Shown: positions 42,571-51,595, counted from the stretch's first letter. The stretch is 56,995 nucleotides of DNA from Fischerella muscicola PCC 7414 (GCF_000317205.1 NZ_AJLK01000110.1:1-56995); one strand, 5' to 3'. The notes: generated from the sequence alone by a model not told the origin. Numbers and translations are program-made.

Positions 42571-42596
42571 TACGGTATACCGATAGATTTGCCGTA
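42571..42596. promoter_or_regulatory. 26-bp dyad operator, site K
   Basis: TACGGTA left, GCCGTA right, core CCGATAGATT. It lies 43 bases before the ssuD start codon, the clearest case of the motif beside a known desulfonation gene. Confidence 0.7.
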
Positions 42597-42639
42597 AATA
42601 TAGAGTAAAGAAATTTTGCAGCGACTCTAAATATATATC

Positions 42640-43800
42640 ATGCAGCTACTTTGGTTTATTCCGACTCACGGAGAAGGGCGCTATCTTGGTACTGCCATAG
42701 GAGGACGGGCAGTCAACTTTGATTACTGGCGGCAGATTGCCCAAGCCGTAGATCATTTGGGTTTTACGGGTGCATTACTACCTACAGGTCGTTCTTGTGA
42801 AGATGCCTGGATTTTGGCTTCTACCTTGGTAACACATACTAAAAGAATGCGATTTTTGGTAGCGATTCGTCCAGGGTTGATGTCGCCAGGGGTAGCGGCA
42901 CGGATGGCAGCAACGTTTGATCGCATATCTGGTGGTAGATTGTTGATTAACGTCGTCACGGGTGGTGATCCTGTGGAATTGGCAGGGGATGGCTTGCATC
43001 TTTCCCATGATGATCGCTATGAATTAACAGATGAATTTTTGACGGTGTGGCGGCAGATTGCAGCAGGGGAAATTGCCGACTTCCAGGGAGATTATCTCAA
43101 TATTCAAGGTGGTAAGCTGTTATTTCCAACAGTACAGAAACCGCATCCACCATTGTGGTTTGGCGGTTCTTCACCCATCGCCCAGCAGATTGCAGCTAAA
43201 CATGTAGATGTATACTTAACTTGGGGTGAACCACCAGAACAAGTTGCCGAAAAAATTGCTTCGGTGCGACGACTGGCAGAAGCAGAAGGCAGAACATTAC
43301 GCTTTGGTATTCGCCTCCACGTGATTGTCCGGGAAACCGAAAGTCAAGCATGGGATGCAGCCAATGATTTGATTCGCTACGTAGATGATGAAGCGATCGC
43401 CAAAGCCCAACAAGCTTACTCACGCATGGACTCGGAAGGACAACGCCGGATGCGAGACTTACACAACGGCAGTCGGGAAGCTTTGGAAATCAGCCCAAAT
43501 TTGTGGGCAGGGATTGGTTTAGTGCGGGGTGGTGCCGGGACTGCTTTAGTTGGTGATCCTGATACTGTTGCCAAGAGAATGCTGGAGTATACCGAGTTGG
43601 GTATCGACACCTTTATCTTCTCTGGGTATCCTCACTTAGAAGAAGCGTATCGAGTAGCAGAATTACTCTTCCCGCGTTTACCTCTAGAGAATCAACAATC
43701 CTTTGAACCGCAAGTATTAAGTCCCTTTGGCGAGATTGTCGCTAATCGGGAATTTCCGAAACAGCAGGTCAAAGGAAAGACAATTGCAACTGTAGATTAA
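42640..43800 (+). CDS. ssuD: FMNH2-dependent alkanesulfonate monooxygenase SsuD
   Basis: A 386-residue enzyme that closely fits classical Ssu[48 protein letters not shown], and [47 protein letters not shown]. Residues equivalent to the catalytic set of the E. coli enzyme are present: Cys53 in GRSCEDAW, Arg225 and His227 in [10 protein letters not shown], and Arg295 in VRGGAGT. It releases sulfite from alkanesulfonates, giving an aldehyde. Dyad site K is 43 bases upstream. ssuE follows 100 bases downstream, so the pair can be one unit. Confidence 0.95.
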   Translation: MQLLWFIPTHGEGRYLGTAIGGRAVNFDYWRQIAQAVDHLGFTGALLPTGRSCEDAWILASTLVTHTKRMRFLVAIRPGLMSPGVAARMAATFDRISGGRLLINVVTGGDPVELAGDGLHLSHDDRYELTDEFLTVWRQIAAGEIADFQGDYLNIQGGKLLFPTVQKPHPPLWFGGSSPIAQQIAAKHVDVYLTWGEPPEQVAEKIASVRRLAEAEGRTLRFGIRLHVIVRETESQAWDAANDLIRYVDDEAIAKAQQAYSRMDSEGQRRMRDLHNGSREALEISPNLWAGIGLVRGGAGTALVGDPDTVAKRMLEYTELGIDTFIFSGYPHLEEAYRVAELLFPRLPLENQQSFEPQVLSPFGEIVANREFPKQQVKGKTIATVD

Positions 43801-43900
43801 GAAAAATTAGGAGTGTAGGGGTATAAGAAAACGCAATCTCCCTTCCCTTGTCCCCCTTGTCCTCCTTATCCCCTTCCAATTTTTACCAGGAGACTTTAAC

Positions 43901-44464
43901 ATGACTCACATTTTAGCGATCGCTGGCAGCCCCTCCCATCCTTCAAGAACTTACGCACTTCTAGAATATGCTGCCAAGTTTCTGTCACAGCAAGGTTTGC
44001 AAACAGATATTATTTCTGTGCGGGATTTACCAGCTGAAGATTTGGTGTTTGGACGTTACGATAGTCCAGCGTTAGAACAACCGAAAGCATTATTGGCAAA
44101 AGCCAGCGGCGTAATTATTTCTACTCCAATTTATAAAGCAGCATACACAGGTGTCCTCAAGGCATTTCTCGATTTATTACCCCAGAAAGCTTTGACAGGC
44201 AAAGTTATATTACCACTGGCTACAGGTGGAACAATAGCACATTTGTTGTCTGTAGAGTATGCCTTGAAACCTGTATTAGCTGAGTTAGGCGGGCGTCATA
44301 TTTTGAGTACTATCTACGCAGTAGATAAGCAAATTCAAGTCCAAGCAGATGGTGGCGTACAACTTGATGAGGAAATTGAGCAAAGATTAAAAGATGTCCT
44401 CAATGAGTTTGTTCAAGCAGTAAATTCTCAGAATGTCGCAAAAGAGTTTGCCCATGCCAGTTAG
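43901..44464 (+). CDS. ssuE: NADPH-dependent FMN reductase SsuE
   Basis: A 187-residue flavodoxin-fold reductase. The N-terminal LAIAGSPSHPSRTYALLE binds FMN phosphate, and STPIYKAAYTGVLKAFLDLLPQKALTGK is diagnostic of SsuE. GGTIAHLLSVEYALKPVLAELG contains Tyr120, which lies where the SsuE pi-helix Tyr occurs. It supplies FMNH2 to SsuD encoded just upstream. An AGGAGA ribosome site lies before the ATG. With the NfsA-like gene at 25950, the window has two flavin reductases for its LLM enzymes. Confidence 0.9.
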   Translation: MTHILAIAGSPSHPSRTYALLEYAAKFLSQQGLQTDIISVRDLPAEDLVFGRYDSPALEQPKALLAKASGVIISTPIYKAAYTGVLKAFLDLLPQKALTGKVILPLATGGTIAHLLSVEYALKPVLAELGGRHILSTIYAVDKQIQVQADGGVQLDEEIEQRLKDVLNEFVQAVNSQNVAKEFAHAS

Positions 44465-44590
44465 CCAATAACGGTTCTCCTTCCATTCCCCAATTAGCAG
44501 TTGGGTGATTGCTACCCATCTGCTATTTTCTTGTTGATATAGTTTATGAATATAGCAATCCTATTTGAGTTGTAAAAATTCGTGGTATTC

Positions 44591-44623
44591 AGATACCCGA
44601 CTTCTGAAAAAAGTCGGGGATCT
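44591..44623. repeat. Dispersed hairpin repeat, variant of 17363
   Basis: AGATACCCGACTTCT and AAGTCGGGGATCT form an imperfect stem with a loop of A. The same palindrome, in a perfect form, lies at 17363-17395. In the gap 44465-44880 I see no supported gene; the two ORFs there lack coding features. Confidence 0.65.
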
Positions 44624-44880
44624 AACCTTTCACTAATGATTTAAGATTGCTATCAAACTCATGAATTGTTGAATTTGCTGAGTCAATAATTCTTTAAAAC
44701 TAACAATGATTATAGAAATAATATTTGATTTTTGAAAAAATCCGTATATTTTGGCCTGAAGCATGATGATTTTTAATCTAACCAATCCACAGACTGTTAA
44801 AATAATCTGTTCAAATGGCTTACAAGTTATAGAAAGTGACAAGCGATCGCCTAAACTAAAATCATGCGATCGCTCTCTCA

Positions 44881-46278
44881 TCACAACCCCATCACCAACC
44901 GATAATGCGCTTCAATTTGGGCAACGGTTTGAGACTGACGTTGAGTATCCCATTGACTGTGATTAAATAAGTCTTGCCGCAAATTATCAACATCAATAGT
45001 TGTAACTTTGCCATCAGCAACAATTTGTTTACCATTCACCCACACATCACTAACCACATTGCTAGGGCGTCCTAAAACTAACAAACCAATTGGGTCTGTG
45101 CGTGGTAGTAGTGATAAATTAGTGAGGTCATAAAGTACTAAATCTGCTTTTTTCCCAACACTGAGAGAACCAAGTTTGTCTTGTGTATTTAATCCCTTTG
45201 CACCACCCAAAGATGCCATTTCTACCGCTTGGTGGGGTGTAATCCAGTGCTGATAATCTAAATCGGTAATGTTATGTAAAATAGAACCAATTTTGATCGC
45301 TTCTAGTAAGTCTTGGGAATCATTACTAGATGCACCATCACAACCAAAGGTCACGTTTACCCCTGCTTGTCGATATTTTAAAATTGGGGCGATACCACTA
45401 CCCAAACGCAAGTTACTTAGGGGGTTATGGACAACAGTAGATTGAGTTTGGGCAAGGATGGCAATGTCATTGTCAGTGAGATGAACGCAATGGGCTAAAG
45501 TTGTGCGATAGTCTAAAAAACCAATGCGTTTGAGGTGTGCAACGGCGGTACAACCGTATTTTTCTTGGGCAAGTTTTTTCTGTGCTTTGGTTTCTAGTAA
45601 ATGGGAGTGACGACAAAGATTGTACTTTTCACTTAACTGTCTACATCCATCAAATAAAGCATCAGAACACAGTTGAATACCAGTCGGGGCTACGAGAATA
45701 TTCATACCCTCTTCTGGACGATGAAACTGTTTTACTGCTTCTTCGATAATTTCTAATGTTGCCTGAGTTGAACGAAAATAAGGTTCATGGTTTTGTTGGG
45801 TTTCCCCGGATGGGATACCAGCAGTAATCGATTCATCTTGGATTAGGGGCGCGACAAAAGCACGAATACCAACTTCTTTGTAAGCACGAACTGCTGTAGC
45901 GATCGTTTCTAGTTCTTTACCAGGTATTAATACTAAATGATCTACGACACTTGTACCACCAGAAAGTAGAGTTTCTACTGCTGTTCCCAAAGCACTGAGG
46001 TAGACTTTTTCTGGATCTAGAGGTGCGAAATCATAAAGTTCTGCTAGCCATAATTCTAGAGGTAACATAGACATGATCCCCCGTTGCCACATTTCTGATG
46101 AATGGGTATGGGCGTTGAAGAAACCTGGTAATAAAAGTTTATTTTCACCGTTAATCGGGGTTCCCACCACTTCTAGCCCGGGTGCGATCGCAGTGATGAT
46201 TCCCTCTACAATTTGGACATCAACGGTAGTGTAACCATCCTCGACAGGAATTAAAGCATTCTCAATAGTAAAGTTCAT
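44881..46278 (-). CDS. Amidohydrolase family protein (TrzA/ATZ-type deaminase-hydrolase)
   Basis: A 465-residue metal-dependent hydrolase. The metal site pattern is complete: HTHSS with His57 and His59, His226 and Glu229 in HSHLLETKAQ, His263 in AHCVHL, and Asp314 in GCDGASSND. This is the cytosine deaminase/chlorohydrolase-like subgroup (imidazolone and melamine deaminase relatives). KKADLVLYDL and VWVNGKQIVADGK are the usual C-terminal beta sandwich. It diverges from an isochorismatase-type gene with only 62 bases between. It likely hydrolyses a ring or amidine-like nitrogen compound; substrate unknown. Confidence 0.85.
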   Translation of the reverse strand: MNFTIENALIPVEDGYTTVDVQIVEGIITAIAPGLEVVGTPINGENKLLLPGFFNAHTHSSEMWQRGIMSMLPLELWLAELYDFAPLDPEKVYLSALGTAVETLLSGGTSVVDHLVLIPGKELETIATAVRAYKEVGIRAFVAPLIQDESITAGIPSGETQQNHEPYFRSTQATLEIIEEAVKQFHRPEEGMNILVAPTGIQLCSDALFDGCRQLSEKYNLCRHSHLLETKAQKKLAQEKYGCTAVAHLKRIGFLDYRTTLAHCVHLTDNDIAILAQTQSTVVHNPLSNLRLGSGIAPILKYRQAGVNVTFGCDGASSNDSQDLLEAIKIGSILHNITDLDYQHWITPHQAVEMASLGGAKGLNTQDKLGSLSVGKKADLVLYDLTNLSLLPRTDPIGLLVLGRPSNVVSDVWVNGKQIVADGKVTTIDVDNLRQDLFNHSQWDTQRQSQTVAQIEAHYRLVMGL

Positions 46279-46340
46279 TAATGTTTAACCTTAATTAAGT
46301 AATCAAACTCTGAAGCTAATTTCAAGTTACAAAGTAAACA

Positions 46341-47129
46341 ATGATGTTGGATGTTGCTTTTATGGATCTGCCTCTTCGGAAATTAGGAGTTGCACCAAAC
46401 GCTTGGGCAGTAAATCAGGCGATCGCAGATATCACTCGTCCTCCCCTTAACCCACAACCCGTTATCTTAGCAACAGAAACCAAAAGTCTGCGCCTTGATT
46501 TAGCAAAAGCTGCCATCCTCGTCATCGACATGCAAAATGATTTTTGTCATCCTGACGGTTGGTTAGCACACATCGGCGTAGATGTCACCCCAGCGCGTCA
46601 GCCAATCAAGCCTTTGCAAAATCTCCTACCAACACTACGGGCGATTGGAGTTCCTATAGTATGGGTAAATTGGGGCAACCGTCCTGACTTACTCAATATT
46701 AGTGCAAGCGTACATCACGTCTACAACCCTACAGGTGAAGGCGTGGGATTAGGTGATCCACTCCCCAGCAACGGTGCTAAGGTACTGATGAAAGGTAGTT
46801 GGGCAGCCGCAGTGGTAGATGAACTCGAACAATTACCAGAAGACATTTGTATCGATAAATACCGGATGAGTGGTTTCTGGGATACTCCTTTAGATAGTAT
46901 TCTGCGGAACTTGGGCAGAACGACACTATTTTTTGCTGGTGTAAATTCTGACCAATGCGTCATGGCTACTCTGCAAGATGCCAACTTTTTAGGATACGAC
47001 TGCATACTTGTTAAAGATTGTACAGCTACAACTTCTCCCGAATATTGTTGGTTGGCAACACTATATAACGTCAAGCAGTGTTTCGGTTTTGTCACAGATT
47101 CAGAAGCAATTTTCAAATCAATTAGTTGA
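46341..47129 (+). CDS. Isochorismatase-family cysteine hydrolase
   Basis: The 262-residue protein carries the catalytic triad of the amidase branch: Asp63 in LVIDMQNDFCHPDGW, Lys173 in CIDKYRMSGFWDT and Cys206 in AGVNSDQCVMAT. An N-terminal extension of about 50 residues is seen. The family includes biuret, ureidoacrylate and N-carbamoylsarcosine hydrolases, so it probably splits an amide or carbamoyl group. It is divergent from an amidohydrolase gene and followed by a cupin gene, which suggests a small nitrogen-compound pathway. Confidence 0.85.
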   Translation: MMLDVAFMDLPLRKLGVAPNAWAVNQAIADITRPPLNPQPVILATETKSLRLDLAKAAILVIDMQNDFCHPDGWLAHIGVDVTPARQPIKPLQNLLPTLRAIGVPIVWVNWGNRPDLLNISASVHHVYNPTGEGVGLGDPLPSNGAKVLMKGSWAAAVVDELEQLPEDICIDKYRMSGFWDTPLDSILRNLGRTTLFFAGVNSDQCVMATLQDANFLGYDCILVKDCTATTSPEYCWLATLYNVKQCFGFVTDSEAIFKSIS

Positions 47130-47190
47130 TTGTTGTTAGTTGTTAGTTGTTTGGAAGAACAACCAACAACCAACAATCAACGATCAACAA
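47127..47190. repeat. Opposed GTTGTTAG / CAACAAC repeats forming a hairpin
   Basis: GTTAGTTGTTAGTTGTTTGG is mirrored by CAACCAACAACCAACAATC across about eight bases. It lies between the isochorismatase and cupin genes and may terminate or process their transcript. Confidence 0.65.
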
Positions 47191-47206
47191 AAAAGGACAA
47201 AAACAT

Positions 47207-47659
47207 ATGATCAATTGCTGTGTAATTCCTGTTGTCAAATCTCCCAAAGATTACCAGGTATATCGCATTAGTCCCCAGGATACAAATCGTTTAGCGATCG
47301 TATTTGATCCGGCGATCGCTAATACTTCTCTGACTTGTTGTGTGGAAATTTTTGATGTTGGTGGTAAAACTCCCCCAAATCGTCATCAATTTGCTGTAGA
47401 GATGTTTTTTGTTCTCAAGGGGGAGGGTAGGGCGACTTGTGATGGTAAAAGTGTTGCAATTAAAGCTGGGGATAGTTTGTTAGTACCTCCTACTGGTACT
47501 CACGTGATTGAGAATACGGGTTCGGGACGTTTATATACATTGACTGTTATGGTTCCCAATGAAGATTTTGCCGAACTCATTCGCAGTGGTACACCTGTAG
47601 AATTTGATGCGGAAGATATGGCTGTGCTTGGTAGGTTTGATGCTTTTATTTCAAATTGA
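47207..47659 (+). CDS. Cupin domain-containing protein
   Basis: A 150-residue single-domain cupin from MINCCVIPVVK; a good AAAAGGA ribosome site is just upstream, and the earlier in-frame start at 47147 lies in repeat sequence. Cupin motif 1 reads RHQFAVEMFFVLKGEG and motif 2 PPTGTHVIENTG, giving His and Glu metal ligands. The function is unknown. It follows the isochorismatase gene by 77 bases in the same direction. Confidence 0.8.
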   Translation: MINCCVIPVVKSPKDYQVYRISPQDTNRLAIVFDPAIANTSLTCCVEIFDVGGKTPPNRHQFAVEMFFVLKGEGRATCDGKSVAIKAGDSLLVPPTGTHVIENTGSGRLYTLTVMVPNEDFAELIRSGTPVEFDAEDMAVLGRFDAFISN

Positions 47660-47683
47660 CGATATTTGTGGTTGAGTTTTTGT

Positions 47684-47985
47684 GAGATTGTAACTAGGTT
47701 GCAAAGGTGAGTGATGAACGAACACCGATGAACACGGATGGTTTTATCGGTGTGCATCGATGTGTATCTGTGTTCGATTTTTCCACGAGATTATAACTAG
47801 TTTGCATAGGTGAGTGATGAACGAACACCGATGAACACGGATGAACACGGATGGTTTTTCTCGGTGTGCATCGGTGTGTATCTGTGTTCGAGATTTCCAC
47901 GAGATTGTAACTAGTTTGCATAGGTGAGTGATGAACGAACACCGATGAACACGGATGAACACGGATGGTTTTCATCGGTGTTTGG
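47684..47985. repeat. Three tandem copies of a 103-114 bp intergenic repeat
   Basis: Copies begin at 47684, 47787 and 47901 with GAGATTGTAACTAG-like sequence, then GTGAGTGATGAACGAACACC and ATGAACACGGATG. Copies 2 and 3 carry an extra 10-base ACACGGATGA duplication missing in copy 1. The block has no credible gene, although it is open in two frames. A related fragment (TGTGTATCTGTG) occurs near 32960. Confidence 0.8.
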
Positions 47986-47987
47986 AT

Positions 47988-48359
47988 TTATCGCACAATC
48001 CGTTTAATTTCGACTTTGGGATTACCGAAATTTATCAGTAAACAGACTTTCAGTCGAGAGGCTTTTAAGTAACTCATACATTGGGCAAAGTTACCATCAT
48101 CCAAGTTTTTAACCGCTTTGAGTTCTACTAGTACGCACTCCTCTACTATCAAGTCAACAAAATACTCTCCAACTACAATACTGTCATATAGTATTTGTAA
48201 ATTGTATTGTTGTTTTACTCGTAACCCTGCCTTCCGTAATTCATGAAACAAAGCATTTTCATACACCTTTTCTAAAAATCCAACGCCCAAAACGTTACTT
48301 ACTGTGTACGCACAGCCGATCATCTTCTGCGTAATTCTATCTAATTTATCTGGGTGCAT
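47988..48359 (-). CDS. GxxExxY protein
   Basis: A 123-residue protein named for its motif, Gly27-x-x-Glu30-x-x-Tyr33 (GFLEKVYENAL). The later part VVGEYFVDLIVEECVLVELKAVKNLDD contains D-x(n)-ExK, like a PD-(D/E)XK nuclease core. The biological role is unknown. It ends in the tandem repeat block and diverges from the CocE-type gene. Confidence 0.85.
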   Translation of the reverse strand: MHPDKLDRITQKMIGCAYTVSNVLGVGFLEKVYENALFHELRKAGLRVKQQYNLQILYDSIVVGEYFVDLIVEECVLVELKAVKNLDDGNFAQCMSYLKASRLKVCLLINFGNPKVEIKRIVR

Positions 48360-48404
48360 CTGTATCTATATTGTGGTTAAATTCATAATCCCTCCATCAT
48401 ACCC

Positions 48405-50036
48405 ATGCTCAAAGTCCTTCCCAAACAAACCGCATCCATGTACACTCGCGATGGAATTCGTCTGGATGCAGATATTTATCGCCCTGATGCTGAAGGGAAA
48501 TTTCCAGTATTATTGATGCGCCAACCTTATGGTAGGGCGATCGCATCTACTGTTGTCTATGCCCATCCAAGTTGGTATGCTGCCCAAGGTTATATTGTGG
48601 TAATTCAAGATGTCCGGGGACGCGGTACATCAGCTGGTGAATTTAAATTGTTTGCCCATGAAATTGCTGACGGTGAAGATGCGGTAAATTGGGCTGCAAA
48701 TTTACCTGGTAGTAATGGTGCAGTGGGGATGTATGGTTTTTCTTACCAAGGAATGACTCAACTATACGCCGCTGCTGCTAAACCACCAGCCCTGAAGGTT
48801 ATTTGTCCAGCAATGATTGGTTATGATTTATACACAGATTGGGCTTATGAAGGTGGCGCTTTCTGTTTGCACACAAATCTGGCTTGGGCCATGCAATTAG
48901 CGACGGAAACTGCCCGTTTGCGAGGAGATAAACAAGCTTATCAAGCTTTATTGGCAGCATCGCGGAATTTACCTCTATACGATCCCATTCCCACACGTCC
49001 CGAAGTTCTCAAAAATCTTGCCCCAGATTCTTTTTATCACGAGTGGGTAGAACACTCCCAACCCGATGCTTACTGGGAAAATCTTTCGCCCAAAACGCAT
49101 TTACAAAATATTGATTTGCCCATGTTTCATATCGGGGGATGGTTTGATACATATTTGCGTGGTACCCTGAATTTATATAAAGAGATGGCATCTCGGAGTC
49201 AGTACCGCCAACAGCTTTTAGTGGGGCCGTGGGCGCATTTGCCTTGGGGTCGTAAAGTTGGTGAAGTGGATTTTGGTGTTAATGCTATTAGCCCTGTAGA
49301 CAGGATGCAAATATGTTGGTTTGATCAGTTCCTCAAAGGTATAGACACTGGTTTAACCCATCAGTTACCTGTGTGGCTGTTCGAGATGGGTAGTAATACT
49401 TGGCAAGGATTTTCCAGCTTTCCTGAATTTGAACACAAAACCTACTTTTTGTCAAGTTACGGAATTGCTAGTATTCGCGAGGACGAAGGCATTCTCACCA
49501 CAGTTTGCCCAGAAAATGGCGTAGATGATGTCTTAGTTCATGATCCGTGGCGACCTGTTCCTGCTTTGGGTGGCCATGCGGGTATACCTGCGGGTGTTTT
49601 TGAGCGATCGCATATTGATTGTCGTTCTGATGTTTTAACTTACACCAGTGAACCACTTGATTTCGACTTGCATTTAGCAGGCGATGTGGTCGTAGCTATT
49701 TCTTGTAGTGCTGACAAACCCAGCTTTGATTTATCTGTGGTGCTATCGGAAATATATCCTGATGGAAAAGTATATAACTTGACACAAGGCTATCTACGTT
49801 GTCAAGATGGAATGAATCACATTACTAGAAAAATTCAATTACAAACTACTTGTGCGCGCATTGCTAGAGGTAATGCCTTGCGATTAAGTATAAGTGCCGC
49901 TTGTTTTCCAGCCTATGCAATTAACCCTGGTAATAATTCAATTATGGGTATGGAAGCAGAAATTATGACATTAACAATCAGTTGCGGAGGTGCCTCCCTT
50001 TCCCAAGTTTTACTCCCTGTAATTGCAGGATCTTAA
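48405..50036 (+). CDS. CocE/NonD family hydrolase
   Basis: A 543-residue alpha/beta hydrolase with the X-Pro dipeptidyl-peptidase/cocaine-esterase layout: TRDGIRLDADIYRPDAEGKFPVLLMRQPYGR, IVVIQDVRGRGTSAGEF, nucleophile Ser113 in GMYGFSYQGMTQ, a likely His in LLVGPWAHLPWG, and a C-terminal jelly-roll domain (LHLAGDVVVAISCSADKPSFDLSVVLSEIYPDG). It cleaves an ester or amide; substrate unknown. It may take part in the preceding amidohydrolase group. No signal peptide is visible, so it is probably cytoplasmic. Confidence 0.85.
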   Translation: MLKVLPKQTASMYTRDGIRLDADIYRPDAEGKFPVLLMRQPYGRAIASTVVYAHPSWYAAQGYIVVIQDVRGRGTSAGEFKLFAHEIADGEDAVNWAANLPGSNGAVGMYGFSYQGMTQLYAAAAKPPALKVICPAMIGYDLYTDWAYEGGAFCLHTNLAWAMQLATETARLRGDKQAYQALLAASRNLPLYDPIPTRPEVLKNLAPDSFYHEWVEHSQPDAYWENLSPKTHLQNIDLPMFHIGGWFDTYLRGTLNLYKEMASRSQYRQQLLVGPWAHLPWGRKVGEVDFGVNAISPVDRMQICWFDQFLKGIDTGLTHQLPVWLFEMGSNTWQGFSSFPEFEHKTYFLSSYGIASIREDEGILTTVCPENGVDDVLVHDPWRPVPALGGHAGIPAGVFERSHIDCRSDVLTYTSEPLDFDLHLAGDVVVAISCSADKPSFDLSVVLSEIYPDGKVYNLTQGYLRCQDGMNHITRKIQLQTTCARIARGNALRLSISAACFPAYAINPGNNSIMGMEAEIMTLTISCGGASLSQVLLPVIAGS

Positions 50037-50153
50037 AAATTAGGCAGGAGGCAGAGGGCAGGAGGCAGGAGGGGTAAGAATTTACATGGCAAGGTTGTGT
50101 ACCAAGTTCATGAATGGCTGTCTTATTAAAGATAAATCAAAATAAAAAAGAAT

Positions 50154-50636
50154 ATGCAAATTAAAACTAAAACTTTTAACCTTACAGTCAAAGAATTTCG
50201 ACGAATACTTAATATTGATCATCTAAAACGTATAAGGTTTGTGCTGATATTATTTTCTGCTTTAGCACTACTGAATTTATTCTTAGCGATTATAGCAGGT
50301 ATATTTCCTTGGGCAGTAATATTATGTTTACTTTTAATTGCCTATTATGTCTCTTTGCCTTTTATTGTAAGTATGAAAAGACAACCGCAATTAAACTTTA
50401 TAAATAGATACTGTGAATTGGATGAAAACTTTTTCACCGTCTTCTATGAAGATGGCAGCATCGTCAAATTAAAATACGAACATTTCATGAAAGTAATTAA
50501 GCGTTCTGAATATTACTTTTTATATACATCATTAGCCCAGTTTCATTATCTACCAATATCAGCTTTTGAAACAGAAAAAGATATACATAGATTTGATCTA
50601 CTTTTAGAAGGTAAACAACTTTTAAAATTGTGGTAG
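50154..50636 (+). CDS. YcxB-like membrane protein
   Basis: The 160-residue protein has two adjacent membrane spans (about 27-48 and 52-72) and a C-terminal soluble domain with the YcxB-like pattern (FFTVFYEDGSIVKLKYEHFMKVIKRSEYYFLYTSLAQFHYLPISAF). The function is unknown. It stands alone between the CocE gene and convergent stress genes. The bases before it (50040-50075) contain a GGCAGGAGGCAGAGG-type dispersed repeat. Confidence 0.6.
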   Translation: MQIKTKTFNLTVKEFRRILNIDHLKRIRFVLILFSALALLNLFLAIIAGIFPWAVILCLLLIAYYVSLPFIVSMKRQPQLNFINRYCELDENFFTVFYEDGSIVKLKYEHFMKVIKRSEYYFLYTSLAQFHYLPISAFETEKDIHRFDLLLEGKQLLKLW

Positions 50637-50659
50637 ATAGGTAAAAATAAATCATTTAT

Positions 50660-50800
50660 GAAATAATTGCTTGTCCTCCTCTCTTTCTGGTGCGTTCTCT
50701 GCGCCTCTGCGGTTTTTTACTAAAATCAGTTCGTAGGCAGCAGCTTTAGCCCTCATGAATTGCAGCACTAAAGTGCTGACTACAAACTCAACACAAATCC
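50660..50800. repeat. Dispersed GC-rich intergenic repeats
   Basis: CTCTGCGCCTCTGCGG at about 50698-50713 and the palindrome CAGCACTAAAGTGCTG at about 50763-50778 are typical dispersed repeats. There is no gene here. Confidence 0.55.
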
Positions 50801-50804
50801 AATA

Positions 50805-51146
50805 TTAGTCCTCATCCCGTCCGTGTACTTGGGCAGGTGGACTAGTCGCCTCAACAGCAGTGAATGGTTCTAAAATTTTGTAAGTATGAGATGATCCTTT
50901 TGGTACTACCCAGGAACTTCCTGTTTCCAACAAAACGGTTTGTCCTTCGATATGTAACTCAGCACGACCTTTAATTACATAACCCACGGTTTCATACTCT
51001 CGTGTTGTTGCTGGTTTTGGTTCTCCAGGTTGTTCATCTTCCCAAAGGCGCATGGAAACTGATTTGCCAGATGCGAGGTATTTTTCCCCGTGTTCACCTT
51101 TAGGAGAATAGGCAGAATCTACTTTTTTCACGCTTGTGTCAGGCAT
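50805..51146 (-). CDS. Small cupin domain-containing protein
   Basis: A 113-residue protein beginning at MPDTSVKK; the strong AAGGAG ribosome site 7 bases upstream fixes this start, while the frame runs to 51296 inside the HdeD gene. The cupin barrel shows ETVGYVIKGRAELHIEGQTVLLETGSSWVVPKGSSHTYKI, with Glu and His as potential metal ligands. Function unknown. It follows the HdeD-like gene on the minus strand, 50 bases downstream. Confidence 0.8.
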   Translation of the reverse strand: MPDTSVKKVDSAYSPKGEHGEKYLASGKSVSMRLWEDEQPGEPKPATTREYETVGYVIKGRAELHIEGQTVLLETGSSWVVPKGSSHTYKILEPFTAVEATSPPAQVHGRDED

Positions 51147-51196
51147 ATTTTTCTCCTTGGTTAAGATTGAACTTGAATGGCTATTGCTATTTCCCT

Positions 51197-51595
51197 CTAA
51201 ATAACTGGTGGGCCTGGTGTATTCCAATTTCGTAACCGTAAGCCGAGAATCAATAACATAACGCCAAAGATAATTGCATAAGTACCAATTACCCAAAGAA
51301 TAGCCAAAGCACCAGCACCAGGTCTAATTGCTGCTAAAATGCCAAAGAGTACAGAAGCAACACCAGCGATCGCTAGCAGCCATTCATTCTCAATTTCCTT
51401 TCGCAACTGGATAGCAGCAATAATTTCCAAAATGCCGGTAACAATAGCCCAAGCAGCAATGAAGTAAAGCAATATCAATGCAGTAATACCTGGCCAAATG
51501 AAGACTAGCACACCGGCAATAATGCCGATGATGCCCTCAAATATCAGCAACCAGCGATTTTCTTCTGGCTGACGTCTGCTAAATGCTGCAGTCAT
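51197..51595 (-). CDS. HdeD family (DUF308) membrane protein
   Basis: The 132-residue protein is almost all membrane helix, arranged as two repeats of three spans: LLIFEGIIGIIAGVLVFIWPGITALILLYFIAAWAI and LLAIAGVASVLFGILAAIRPGAGALAILWVIGTYAI. Both repeats contain the WPG/RPG turn of the HdeD family, linked to acid resistance in enterobacteria. In cyanobacteria the role is unknown. It lies among stress-type genes on the minus strand. Confidence 0.85.
   Translation of the reverse strand: MTAAFSRRQPEENRWLLIFEGIIGIIAGVLVFIWPGITALILLYFIAAWAIVTGILEIIAAIQLRKEIENEWLLAIAGVASVLFGILAAIRPGAGALAILWVIGTYAIIFGVMLLILGLRLRNWNTPGPPVI

Noticed and set aside
44633-44966. Two overlapping ORFs on opposite strands after ssuE
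   Set aside because: Neither has a ribosome site or recognisable motif; both run into the amidohydrolase 3' end.
47694-47975. Minus-strand ORFs with repeated SVFIRVHRCSF-like segments
   Set aside because: They are translations of the tandem intergenic repeat, open in more than one frame.
50659-50800. Small RNA candidate
   Set aside because: The hairpins belong to dispersed repeats and no promoter-like sequence or terminator pair was found.
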